A stretch of DNA of 64,000 nt from contig JAKSLX010000002.1 of assembly GCA_024400915.1 (NCBI GenBank), forward strand, positions 205,645-269,644, in the 5' to 3' direction. The notes beneath the pieces are model-generated. The model worked only from the letters and a program-made list of their open reading frames with translations. It did no database searches and had not been told where the DNA came from. The translations under genes and the position numbers were made by a program. How positions within the stretch are numbered: position 1 is the first letter of the stretch; every line of letters begins with the position of its first letter. This DNA is from Treponema sp. Lineage in GTDB: Bacteria; Spirochaetota; Spirochaetia; Treponematales; Treponemataceae. Of this stretch, positions 41,211 through 48,847 are shown one piece after another.

Positions 41211-42686
41211 TCAGGCAGACTTAAAGCTCAGGACATAGTTTATGTTTTCATTAAGCATTTTCTTTGCAGCTTCAAACTTTGCTTCGCTGTCGTGGTCAGA
41301 GTAGTGTACGGTTTCTCCCTGTGTCCTGTGACCCATAAGTACCTGTGCCTTCTCAAGCCCAGCCCTTGAAACAACAAGCGTACAGAAGAAATGTCGCATA
41401 CTGTAAAGGCAGATGTTCCTCATCTTGCGCTGTTCCTCGCTTATGCCAATGAGTTCAAGCATTCTGTAAAACTCCCTTGTGTAGGTATCGTTCCTGTAAG
41501 GCTCGTTGTGTCGTGCAGGTGTCCATAGAACTGGGCTTATGTCGCTGTAATACTTGTTGAGCCTTGCATACTTCAAAAGACGTTCCGCCGTCTCATGGTC
41601 TATAGGCAGGGTTCTTTCGTCCGTGTTCTTAGTGTCCTTCAGCTTGTCTATTTCGTTCCAGGAATTTCTTACATGGATAAGGTCGTTTGTCGCATCAATG
41701 TCACAGACCTTAAGCCCTGCAAGTTCCGTAGGTCGCAGACCGCAGAATGTAATGACCCTAAAGCCAAGGTACATGGCTTCATTTTCCCACTTAAGATTAA
41801 GGAGCCTTGCAACTTCTGCTTCCGTCGGGATTCCGCGTTTTTCTTCCTCAGGATTAAACCGCCTCACACCTTCAAAAGGGTTTCCTGCAAGGGCCTTTTT
41901 TGCAACAAGGTACTTGATCGCCTTCGAGCCGCAGCTCATGGCCTTGTTTACTGTCGCACCGGACAACTGCATTTCATTCCTCAGGTAAAAGAAAAACTCC
42001 TCAAGGATTTCCTGCGTCAGGTCTTCCGCGGTAGCCTCATTTCCAAAGTATTGTTCCCAGTACCTCTTTGTAACTCCCTGCATTTCTATGCAGTGACTCT
42101 TCGTAACCTTGTGACCAAGGGCAATCTCTTCCTGCACAAACTGGCTTTTCTCATAATCCCAGAAAGAAAGCATGTAGTTTATCAATGGTGTTCTGCCGGA
42201 CTCCTTGTTTATCTTCTCAACATTCTCCGTCTTCACGACAACACGCACCTTTGGCTTGTTTCGCCTGTTCTTTAGGACAATCTTCTTCGGCAGAACCTTT
42301 TCAGGTACTGCCTCATCAGGAGCCTTTTCTGGAGCAATGACGATATTCCCGGAAACCTGCGGAGCAGACAGAACAGCCTGTGGCTGGACTGTCTGTCCTC
42401 GGCGTTGTGCTATAAGGGTGAGTAGAGTGTCTATTTCAGAATCCGTAAGGCGTGAAACTATGTTTTGAAGATCTATGCCAGATGACGATTGGTTTTGAAA
42501 GCTTCTTGAACCTGAATATGCATCAGGCGTTCCATTCTCAAGCCATTTAGTAGCAATCATTGTTGCTTCAATCTTGTCCTTTACATGGGTGCTTTTCCCG
42601 GATGACATCATAACCCCTGTAATCGGATCAATGAAACGAACTACATAATATCCGGCACGATTCTTGAAAAGATAAAACTGGCGCAT
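41211..42686 (-). CDS. Tyrosine recombinase (phage integrase)
   Basis: 491 residues from the ATG at 42686 (GGAG upstream). The N-terminal 60 residues form an arm-binding-type domain (YLFKNRAGYYVVRFIDPITG), a linker of about 100 residues rich in A, P and V follows, then a core-binding domain and the catalytic domain: R318 in CGLRPTELAGL, R431-H432 in YSMRHFFCT, H453 in LMGHRTQGE and Y462 in VHYSDHD. The first residue of the H-x-x-R box is tyrosine. It lies next to the intact tRNA and attachment site, so it should catalyse integration and excision of this element. Confidence 0.95.
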   Translation of the reverse strand: MRQFYLFKNRAGYYVVRFIDPITGVMMSSGKSTHVKDKIEATMIATKWLENGTPDAYSGSRSFQNQSSSGIDLQNIVSRLTDSEIDTLLTLIAQRRGQTVQPQAVLSAPQVSGNIVIAPEKAPDEAVPEKVLPKKIVLKNRRNKPKVRVVVKTENVEKINKESGRTPLINYMLSFWDYEKSQFVQEEIALGHKVTKSHCIEMQGVTKRYWEQYFGNEATAEDLTQEILEEFFFYLRNEMQLSGATVNKAMSCGSKAIKYLVAKKALAGNPFEGVRRFNPEEEKRGIPTEAEVARLLNLKWENEAMYLGFRVITFCGLRPTELAGLKVCDIDATNDLIHVRNSWNEIDKLKDTKNTDERTLPIDHETAERLLKYARLNKYYSDISPVLWTPARHNEPYRNDTYTREFYRMLELIGISEEQRKMRNICLYSMRHFFCTLVVSRAGLEKAQVLMGHRTQGETVHYSDHDSEAKFEAAKKMLNENINYVLSFKSA

Positions 42687-42734
42687 AAAGGGTCTCCGTT
42701 TTGAGACGCACAAGTCCAAAGAGCCATAAAAACG

Positions 42735-42782
42735 GTTTCTTTACTCAGTTCATTACTCGTTTCTTTACTCTTTGCTATACTC
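42735..42782 (+). repeat. Arm-type repeats near the right end
   Basis: GTTTCTTTACTC occurs at 42735-42746 and 42759-42770, the second within the 23-bp copy (42760-42782) of the left-end repeat at 8111-8133. They lie between the integrase start and the tRNA terminator. Confidence 0.65.
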
Positions 42783-42889
42783 GCATAGTCCCTGGACTCT
42801 TTTTCGCACCCAGTTCATAGGGAAAGGGAAGCTAAAAGAATATTTAAGGTGTGCTAAACCCTTATAAAATAAGGATTTAAGCAAAAAAA

Positions 42890-42915
42890 AAGGCACAAGT
42901 TTTACCTTGTGCCTT
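42890..42915 (-). terminator. tRNA-Lys terminator supplied by the element
   Basis: AAGGCACAAG (42890-42899) pairs with CTTGTGCCTT (42906-42915); U-tract on the minus strand at 42882-42889. It replaces the chromosomal terminator at 7903-7930 and has a longer stem. Confidence 0.85.
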
Positions 42916-42962
42916 ATGTGAGCTATTGCAGACTCGAACTGCAGACAGCCGCCTTAAAAGGG
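42909..42962. repeat. Attachment site, right copy
   Basis: 54 bp identical to 7924-7977. It covers the 3' part of the intact tRNA-Lys up to the anticodon stem, as used by many tyrosine integrases. Confidence 0.92.
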
Positions 42963-42991
42963 CGGTGCTCTACCACCTGAGCTAATAGCCC
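42919..42991 (-). tRNA. tRNA-Lys (anticodon UUU)
   Basis: 73 nt that fold into a standard cloverleaf: acceptor GGGCTAT / ATAGCTC with one G-U pair, D arm GCTC/GAGC, anticodon arm CCGCC-CTTTTAA-GGCGG, T arm TGCAG-TTCGAGT-CTGCA, discriminator A. The CCA end is not encoded. Its 3' half lies within the attachment repeat. Confidence 0.97.
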
Positions 42992-43055
42992 AACACGCTA
43001 TTTCTAACGTAGGTAAGAGTTTATAAATTTTACGGGGTTTAGTCAAGGGTAAAAT

Positions 43056-43084
43056 TTGATTTTTGATGCTATTTTACATAAAAT
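43056..43084 (+). promoter_or_regulatory. Promoter of the fruK operon
   Basis: TTGATT (43056-43061), 17-bp spacer, TAAAAT (43079-43084). Transcription would start near 43091, so the ATG at 43119 is the likely start of the gene. Confidence 0.65.
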
Positions 43085-43118
43085 GAAAACCGCAAAAAAT
43101 ATGCAGAGGAAGAATAAA

Positions 43119-44024
43119 ATGATCTGGACACTTACTGTCAATCCGTCTTTGGATTATAACCTTCAGCTTGATGATTTTAGGGAAGGAGCCGTTAACCGCA
43201 GTCAAAAGGAAAGCGTTACTGCCGGTGGAAAGGGCATAAATGTTTCCCTTGTACTCAAAAATCTTGGAATGGCTTCTACTGCCCTGGGATTTACAGGTGG
43301 ATGGACTGGAGTAAAAATTGAATCCATGCTTTCAAAGCAAGGTGTTGATACGGATTTTGTTTATCTTTCGGATGGGAATTCTAGAATAAATGTAAAAATC
43401 AAGAGCCAGACTGAAACTGAAATAAATGCAAACGGTCCGGTTATTGATGCTGCCCATGTTGAATTTCTTTTCATGAAGTTGAATTCCCTTTGCGACGGAG
43501 ATATCCTTGTTCTGGCTGGAAGCATTCCTTCTTGCCTTGGTTCCGATTTCTATACCCGCATCATGAAATTTCTTTCAGACAGGAAAATTGATTTTATTGT
43601 GGATGCAACGGGAAATCTTCTATTGGAAACCCTTCAATACAAGCCTTTCCTCGTAAAGCCTAACAATCATGAACTTGGAGAAATCTTTGGTGTAAAAATT
43701 GAAACTCAGGAGCAGGCATTGGAATATGCAAAAAAGCTTTCTGAAAAAGGTGCCAGAAATGTTTTGGTTTCACTTGCTGGCGATGGGGCCGTTCTTCTTG
43801 CTGAAGACGGTTCTACTTATAGATGTGCGGCTCCTAAGGGAACCGTTGTTAATTCCGTAGGTGCCGGAGATTCCATGGTGGCTGGTTTCATTGCAGGATG
43901 GATTGAAAAGCATGATTATGAACATGCCCTTAAAATGGGAATTTCCTGCGGAAGTGCCAGTGCTTTTTCCGAAGGCCTTGCAACTTTTGAGTCAGCCATG
44001 GATATTTTCAATAATCTTGCCTGA
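43119..44024 (+). CDS. fruK: 1-phosphofructokinase / PfkB-family sugar kinase
   Basis: 301 residues from the ATG at 43119 (AGAGGAAG upstream). LTVNPSLDYNLQLDDFREGA, AGGKGINVSLVLKNLG near the N-terminus and VNSVGAGDSMVAGF near 245-258 are the PfkB motifs of the FruK/LacC group. It should phosphorylate fructose 1-phosphate; tagatose 6-phosphate is an alternative. No PTS gene is adjacent. The following gene is rpe, giving a sugar-phosphate pair. Confidence 0.88.
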   Translation: MIWTLTVNPSLDYNLQLDDFREGAVNRSQKESVTAGGKGINVSLVLKNLGMASTALGFTGGWTGVKIESMLSKQGVDTDFVYLSDGNSRINVKIKSQTETEINANGPVIDAAHVEFLFMKLNSLCDGDILVLAGSIPSCLGSDFYTRIMKFLSDRKIDFIVDATGNLLLETLQYKPFLVKPNNHELGEIFGVKIETQEQALEYAKKLSEKGARNVLVSLAGDGAVLLAEDGSTYRCAAPKGTVVNSVGAGDSMVAGFIAGWIEKHDYEHALKMGISCGSASAFSEGLATFESAMDIFNNLA

Positions 44025-44073
44025 AAATGCTTTAATTGCAAGAAAAACCAAATTCAAATAGAATGGAGCCATC

Positions 44074-44706
44074 ATGAAAAACCAGAAGTATCTTTCACCA
44101 TCACTTTTGTCTGCAGACTTTGGAGATCTCAAAGGTGCACTCAAATTAATAGAAGAAAAGGGAAGTTCATATGTTCATGTCGACGTTATGGACGGTCACT
44201 TTGTTCCTCAGGTTTCATATGGACAGCCTGTGATTTCATCCATCAGGAAATACAGCAAGCTTCCATTTGATGTTCATCTTATGGTAGAAAAGCCAGAGTC
44301 TTCAATTGATTCATATATTGAAGCTGGTGCTGACCTTGTTACATTTCATATTGAAGCAACCGTTCATGCAGACCGCTGTATCCAGATGATACATGAAAAG
44401 GGTAAAAAAGCAGGAATCGCAATATGTCCTGCAACTCCTGTTTCTGCCATTAAGGAAATTCTTCCTTTTGTTGACCTTGTGCTTGTAATGACAGTCAATC
44501 CAGGATGGGGTGGTCAAAAACTTATTCCATATACACTTAAAAAAGTTAAGGAACTTGCCGATATACAGAAAGAGAAGGACTATAATTTCCTTATTTCTGT
44601 AGACGGCGGTGTTAACCAGGATACCCTGAAAGATGTTGTCGATGCAGGAACTGACATTGTAGTTTCCGGCTCGTCATTTTTCAGGGGGAATTTGGAATGG
44701 AAATAA
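44074..44706 (+). CDS. rpe: Ribulose-phosphate 3-epimerase
   Basis: 210 residues with GGAG before the ATG. LSPSLLSADFGDL, HVDVMDGHFVPQVSYG, DVHLMVEKPE, TVNPGWGGQKLIP and SVDGGVNQDTL are the classic Rpe motifs including the metal-binding H and D residues. It interconverts ribulose and xylulose 5-phosphate in the pentose phosphate pathway. It overlaps the next gene by 10 bp. Confidence 0.96.
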   Translation: MKNQKYLSPSLLSADFGDLKGALKLIEEKGSSYVHVDVMDGHFVPQVSYGQPVISSIRKYSKLPFDVHLMVEKPESSIDSYIEAGADLVTFHIEATVHADRCIQMIHEKGKKAGIAICPATPVSAIKEILPFVDLVLVMTVNPGWGGQKLIPYTLKKVKELADIQKEKDYNFLISVDGGVNQDTLKDVVDAGTDIVVSGSSFFRGNLEWK

Positions 44707-45665
44707 ACCGCTCTCTTATTCGAAATATCATTCGTAAACTTGCACTGCTTTGCCTGCCTTTTTTTGCAGCGTCCAATGCATTCAGCGTTTCTTCATTGGA
44801 GACTGAATCTTTTGTTCAGGGACTTGTTTCATATAAAAAAGGTGAGTGGGCAGATGCTTCGGTATATTTGAGACAGAGCGTAAACAACGCTGAATATGCT
44901 ACTGATTCCAATTGGTATCTGATCATCATGAGTGAAGTCTATTCAGGCAATTATGATGCTGCCATCAGCGACTGTGATTTTTTTATTGACAACTATTCGG
45001 AAAGCCAGCTTCTTTCCTGCGTTGAATATCAGAGGGGCCGTGCATACCACAATGTTGGCCTCAACGACAATGCAGTAATGGCTTTGAGCAGTTTCTGCAA
45101 TGAATATCCGGACAGCGACATGTATTCGTCAGCATTGTTCTGGATTGCAGAATGCTTTTATGACGACTATGATTTTGAAACGGCAAGGGCCCTTTATGAA
45201 AGGATTGTTGCCGAATATCCAGAAAGCCCAAAAAGGGCAGATGCAGAATTCAAGCTTTATCTTATCACTCAGCATGACAGGGAACAGAAGCTTCTTTACC
45301 TTCTCAGGATGACAGGAGAAGAGTATCTTAATTCCCGTGAAAATTATGAAAAGCAACTGAGAATGATGCAGACTGATGACATGACTGAACTTAGAAAACA
45401 GCTCCGTGCTGCCAATGCCAGAATTCTTGAGCTTGAAAGTGCCGGTTCAGTAATGGCATCTCCTGTAGTACCTGTACCTGCAAATGTTCCGGAGGTTTCG
45501 GACATTGCTGAAGAAAGTCCAGTTGTAGCAGAAGAAGAAAATTATTCACCTGTAGAGGTTCAGACTGCATCTGCTGCACAGGCCGATGAAGAAATGCTTT
45601 CGCTCAAGGCAAAGGCAGCTCTCATTCAGAGGCTTCTTAATGAAAGAAACGGTGAGGCTAAATAA
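44697..45665 (+). CDS. Exported TPR protein, YbgF-like
   Basis: 322 residues. A signal peptide (LALLCLPFFAASNAFS) is followed by TPR-type repeats (about 40-205: LVSYKKGEWADASVYLRQSV, ISDCDFFIDNYSESQL..., FWIAECFYDDYDFETARALYE), a coiled coil (220-250) and a low-complexity end rich in P, V, E and A. TPR arrays of this kind act in envelope assemblies. Part of the fruK-rpe operon by close spacing. Confidence 0.8.
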   Translation: MEINRSLIRNIIRKLALLCLPFFAASNAFSVSSLETESFVQGLVSYKKGEWADASVYLRQSVNNAEYATDSNWYLIIMSEVYSGNYDAAISDCDFFIDNYSESQLLSCVEYQRGRAYHNVGLNDNAVMALSSFCNEYPDSDMYSSALFWIAECFYDDYDFETARALYERIVAEYPESPKRADAEFKLYLITQHDREQKLLYLLRMTGEEYLNSRENYEKQLRMMQTDDMTELRKQLRAANARILELESAGSVMASPVVPVPANVPEVSDIAEESPVVAEEENYSPVEVQTASAAQADEEMLSLKAKAALIQRLLNERNGEAK

Positions 45666-47018
45666 ATGAAGAGATCGGTAATTGCAAAACTTATTTTTAT
45701 TCCTCTTTTATTTTGGACTGCAGCAAATGTTTTTGCTTTTGATGAATCCGATGCAACGGATTTTGAAACAACAGCAGAAGAAAATGTTGAAGAGGATGAC
45801 GGAATTTATGCTAAGGACAGCTTTGGAAATTTCGTTCATGATTCGAGTGGAAAAAAAGTTCGTGTAGGAACAAGGATGAAGGCTGCTCCGGTTTCTGCAT
45901 ACGTACCACCAGTAAACAATACCATTGAAATTGAGCGTGATGACATCCGCCTTATCCTAAACGGAAATGACGGAACTTTTGCCATTTACGGTGTTGCAGA
46001 AAAAGGAAACCGCATTCCTCTCCTTTCAACAAATGATGCAAATTCCGGTTCCTATTTTTCAGTTAAAATAGGACGTAAGGAATACAAGCTCCAGACAAAA
46101 CTTGGAATCAAGTGTGAAGCCAGAAATACACCTCTTGGTGCTCAGATGGCTTACCTTGTTTCCAATGATGCTCAGGTTGTAGTTGATTTTAGTTTCATGC
46201 CTTCAATTGCAACTTCTACAAGAATTGATATGCTTCGCGTTTCGGTTTTTGTAATCAACATCGGAAGAAGCATTCAGTCATTTGCTGTAAAGGGAATATT
46301 TGATACAATCCTCGGTGAAAATACTCCGGCTCACTTTTCTACGGCAGCAAAGAAATTTGTAAATTCAGAAGTTCAGCTTCAGTCTATGGATGATGATCTT
46401 TGGATTCGTTCAGCAAACAGGGATGCAGCAATTCAGTTCATCTTTGGATCCAAGGAAATTACAAAGACAGATTTCGTAACTCTTGCATCAAGAAGCAAGA
46501 TGGATTCTGTAACCTGGGTTCCTTCCGTTCAGACTTCAAGAAGCTTTAACTCGGTAACTTCCTTCAACAATTCGGCTGTCTGCGTTAACTGGCCTTCAAT
46601 TTATCTTGATGCCTTGAGAACAGGCACTTTCTGTTTCTATATTTCTGTTGCAACCGGTGGAAACAATCCTGCCGGAAAACAGTTCCTCATTGACCTTGAT
46701 AATGGAAAAACAGCATTGGGAGTTGCTGCAAAAAATTCTGCCGCAAAACTCAATGGTGCTGCTGATCCTATTCCGCTTACTCAGGAAGAGGTAGACAGCG
46801 TTACTCCTAATATCCTTAACAGCATTCCGTCTTCATCAAAGGAAGCATTTGTAAAAACAAAGGAAATTACGGAAGCTCAGCTTGATCCTGATTATATCCA
46901 GGATCTCCTTGACCGCATTTCCGTTCTCAATGAAAATGAATCAATGGACAAAGCTGAATTGAAGAGACTTAACGAAGAACTTGATTTAATCTTGAATAAG
47001 CTTGGAGCAAAGAGATAA
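45666..47018 (+). CDS. Exported spirochaete protein of unknown function
   Basis: 450 residues with signal peptide MKRSVIAKLIFIPLLFWTAA through FA. An acidic stretch follows, then DGIYAKDSFGNFVHDSSGKKV and a large beta-rich domain (80-350). The C-terminus has a helical segment (DYIQDLLDRISVLNENESMD). No known family. It starts at the stop of the previous gene and is followed 2 bp later by the next, so all three share an operon and possibly a periplasmic or envelope task. Confidence 0.75.
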   Translation: MKRSVIAKLIFIPLLFWTAANVFAFDESDATDFETTAEENVEEDDGIYAKDSFGNFVHDSSGKKVRVGTRMKAAPVSAYVPPVNNTIEIERDDIRLILNGNDGTFAIYGVAEKGNRIPLLSTNDANSGSYFSVKIGRKEYKLQTKLGIKCEARNTPLGAQMAYLVSNDAQVVVDFSFMPSIATSTRIDMLRVSVFVINIGRSIQSFAVKGIFDTILGENTPAHFSTAAKKFVNSEVQLQSMDDDLWIRSANRDAAIQFIFGSKEITKTDFVTLASRSKMDSVTWVPSVQTSRSFNSVTSFNNSAVCVNWPSIYLDALRTGTFCFYISVATGGNNPAGKQFLIDLDNGKTALGVAAKNSAAKLNGAADPIPLTQEEVDSVTPNILNSIPSSSKEAFVKTKEITEAQLDPDYIQDLLDRISVLNENESMDKAELKRLNEELDLILNKLGAKR

Positions 47019-47020
47019 AA

Positions 47021-48142
47021 ATGGCCCGCTCATCTCTGGAAACAGCAAAATACCTCATTAAAAGGCGCAAGTTTGAGATGGCAATGCGCTTTCTTGAAAA
47101 TTGTGAAGAAGAATACGAAGGTATTGCCGATTTCTATGTTACTTATGGAATCGCATACCTCTATTCAGACATTGCTGGAAAAGCTTCTGAAATGTTCAGA
47201 AAGGCCAGAGAGTTTTCGGTTACCAACATCAACATGCTTTTGGGGCAGGCTGTTGTTTTTATGAGGCGCGGAGAAATTAACCGTGCAGTCCAGTATTATC
47301 TTGAAGTTCTAGAAAATGACCCTGATAATTCTACGGCAAAGAAAGCCCTTGATTTTATCCGTGTTGATGGGGAATACGAAACCATAGTCAAAATGGTTGA
47401 GACAGGAGAAATTAAAAAATTCTATCCACCTCTTGGATTCAATCCAAATGTAATCAGGAATGTTGTTGTCGCAGGTCTTTGCCTTGGAATTCTTTGTTCA
47501 GTTTTTGTTGTTTTCAAACCGGAATCAAGAAAAGTTCCTGTAGAAAAAAATACCATCGAACAGAAATTCTACCTTTCCGAAGATGAACTTCTTAATGCTG
47601 TTCAGCTTAATGCTCAGGAAGGTGAGTTCAGCGTAACCATGACCACCAAGGAAATCCAGATGGCATTCAGCGATGCTAAGAAATATTTTGTTGCATCCCG
47701 TGATAACGCCTGTCAGCTGGAACTCAACCGCATTGTAAATAGCAATGCTTCCATCCATATCAAGCAGAGGGCTCAGGCTGTAATGGATCTTCTTCAGGAG
47801 CCTACCTTTGATTCCCTTAAGGATAATTATTCCTATTCTCAGGTTGCGTCAAATCCAGGCAACTACATGGACTGTTATGCTATTTGGGATGGAATGGTTA
47901 CAAACTCTGTTTTCTATGAGGACGGTTCATGGAAGTGTGATCTTCTGGTAGATTACATTCCAAGTGAAAACAAGAATTTCCAGGTTGGCCTTTGTCATGT
48001 TGTTTTTGACAAGGCTCCTGAACCTTCTGTTGATGAAACTAAGCCTGTAAGGTTCCTTGGAAAAATTACCCAGAAGGGAAATGACATTGTGCTTTCCGGT
48101 CGTGGCGTTTATCAGCAGTTGAAAGGTACGACACTCAAATAG
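47021..48142 (+). CDS. TPR protein with one membrane helix
   Basis: 373 residues. TPR repeats at about 1-125 (AKYLIKRRKFEMAMRFLENC, INRAVQYYLEVLENDPDN), a membrane helix near 147-168 (VVVAGLCLGILCSVFVVF) and an extracytoplasmic C-terminal domain with YFVASRDNACQLELNRIVNS. It probably links cytoplasmic TPR partners with the envelope. Last gene of the operon before the terminator at 48170. Confidence 0.78.
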   Translation: MARSSLETAKYLIKRRKFEMAMRFLENCEEEYEGIADFYVTYGIAYLYSDIAGKASEMFRKAREFSVTNINMLLGQAVVFMRRGEINRAVQYYLEVLENDPDNSTAKKALDFIRVDGEYETIVKMVETGEIKKFYPPLGFNPNVIRNVVVAGLCLGILCSVFVVFKPESRKVPVEKNTIEQKFYLSEDELLNAVQLNAQEGEFSVTMTTKEIQMAFSDAKKYFVASRDNACQLELNRIVNSNASIHIKQRAQAVMDLLQEPTFDSLKDNYSYSQVASNPGNYMDCYAIWDGMVTNSVFYEDGSWKCDLLVDYIPSENKNFQVGLCHVVFDKAPEPSVDETKPVRFLGKITQKGNDIVLSGRGVYQQLKGTTLK

Positions 48143-48162
48143 AATTATTCGGTTAAATATAG

Positions 48163-48214
48163 TATAATGGGGTTTACTGTAGGCATATTTTACGGTAAAC
48201 CCTTTGTTTTTTTT
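48163..48214 (+). promoter_or_regulatory. Terminator hairpin with an embedded promoter before the phosphoribosyltransferase gene
   Basis: TATAAT (48163-48168) is followed by a 12-bp stem GGGTTTACTGTA (48170-48181) / TACGGTAAACCC (48191-48202) and TTTGTTTTTTTT (48203-48214). The ribosome binding site GGAG (48215-48218) and ATG (48224) follow at once. RNA reading from upstream would form the whole stem and stop. RNA starting near 48175 would lack the GGG arm base and may escape. Confidence 0.7.
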
Positions 48215-48223
48215 GGAGATAAA

Positions 48224-48829
48224 ATGAAAGAATTTCTTCCCTTCGATACAGTTAGAATTGATGCTTTGAAACTTGCCCATAAAATTTATCAGGAAGATCA
48301 CTTTGTTCCTGATGTGCTCTATACGTCCCTTCGCGGTGGAGCTTACATGGCAAATGTAATCAGCGAATATTACAAGATTGCTCTAAAAAATGAAAAGCCT
48401 GTAATGTATGCGGCTGTTGTTGCAAGAAGCTATTCTGATGTTGCTCAGCATTCTCAGATTCATATTGACGGTTGGACATATTCTCCTGAATATTTGAGAC
48501 CAGGTGACAAGATTCTTCTTGTTGATGACATTTACGATTCAGGTCATACCTTGAATTATCTTGTGAACGTTTTCCTTGAAAAAGGTGTTCCACGCGAAAA
48601 TATCAAGATTGCTGTTCATGACTACAAGATTTACGGCTATAAAGAACAGCCAAACGTAAAGCCTGACTACTGGTGCAGGAAGTTTGAAATCAATAATCCT
48701 GATGACAATAACTGGATCAACTACAATAGCCATGAAATGGTTGGCCTTACAAAAGAGGAAAGGGAAGAATATTTCTATAAACCATATCCCGAACTTCGTG
48801 AAATAATGGAAGCCATTTTCAAGGACTAA
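48224..48829 (+). CDS. Phosphoribosyltransferase (Gpt/Hpt-like)
   Basis: 201 residues from the ATG at 48224 (GGAG five bases upstream). KILLVDDIYDSGHTL is the PRPP-binding loop, DVLYTSLRGGAYMANVI the N-terminal part of the type I PRT fold. The best guess is purine salvage (hypoxanthine or xanthine/guanine), but the hood region is not decisive. Expression depends on passing the hairpin directly before it. Confidence 0.82.
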   Translation: MKEFLPFDTVRIDALKLAHKIYQEDHFVPDVLYTSLRGGAYMANVISEYYKIALKNEKPVMYAAVVARSYSDVAQHSQIHIDGWTYSPEYLRPGDKILLVDDIYDSGHTLNYLVNVFLEKGVPRENIKIAVHDYKIYGYKEQPNVKPDYWCRKFEINNPDDNNWINYNSHEMVGLTKEEREEYFYKPYPELREIMEAIFKD

Positions 48830-48847
48830 AAAGAGGATTAAAAACCC

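Larger units (their letters stand above)
7924..42962. mobile_element. Integrated phage or satellite element in tRNA-Lys, 35 kb, with restriction-modification cargo
   Basis: The element is bounded by the 54-bp tRNA-derived repeat and has a tyrosine integrase at the right end next to the intact tRNA, the usual arrangement for site-specific integration. It carries an AT-rich restriction/defence module on the left and head, packaging, lysis, primase and regulator genes on the right. Excision between the repeats would restore a single tRNA gene with the chromosomal terminator at 7903. No tape-measure, tail-tube or sheath gene was found, so it may be a satellite or a deleted prophage. Confidence 0.9.

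Noticed and set aside
41595..42275. 226-residue frame opposite the integrase
   Set aside because: Antisense shadow of an intact integrase gene.
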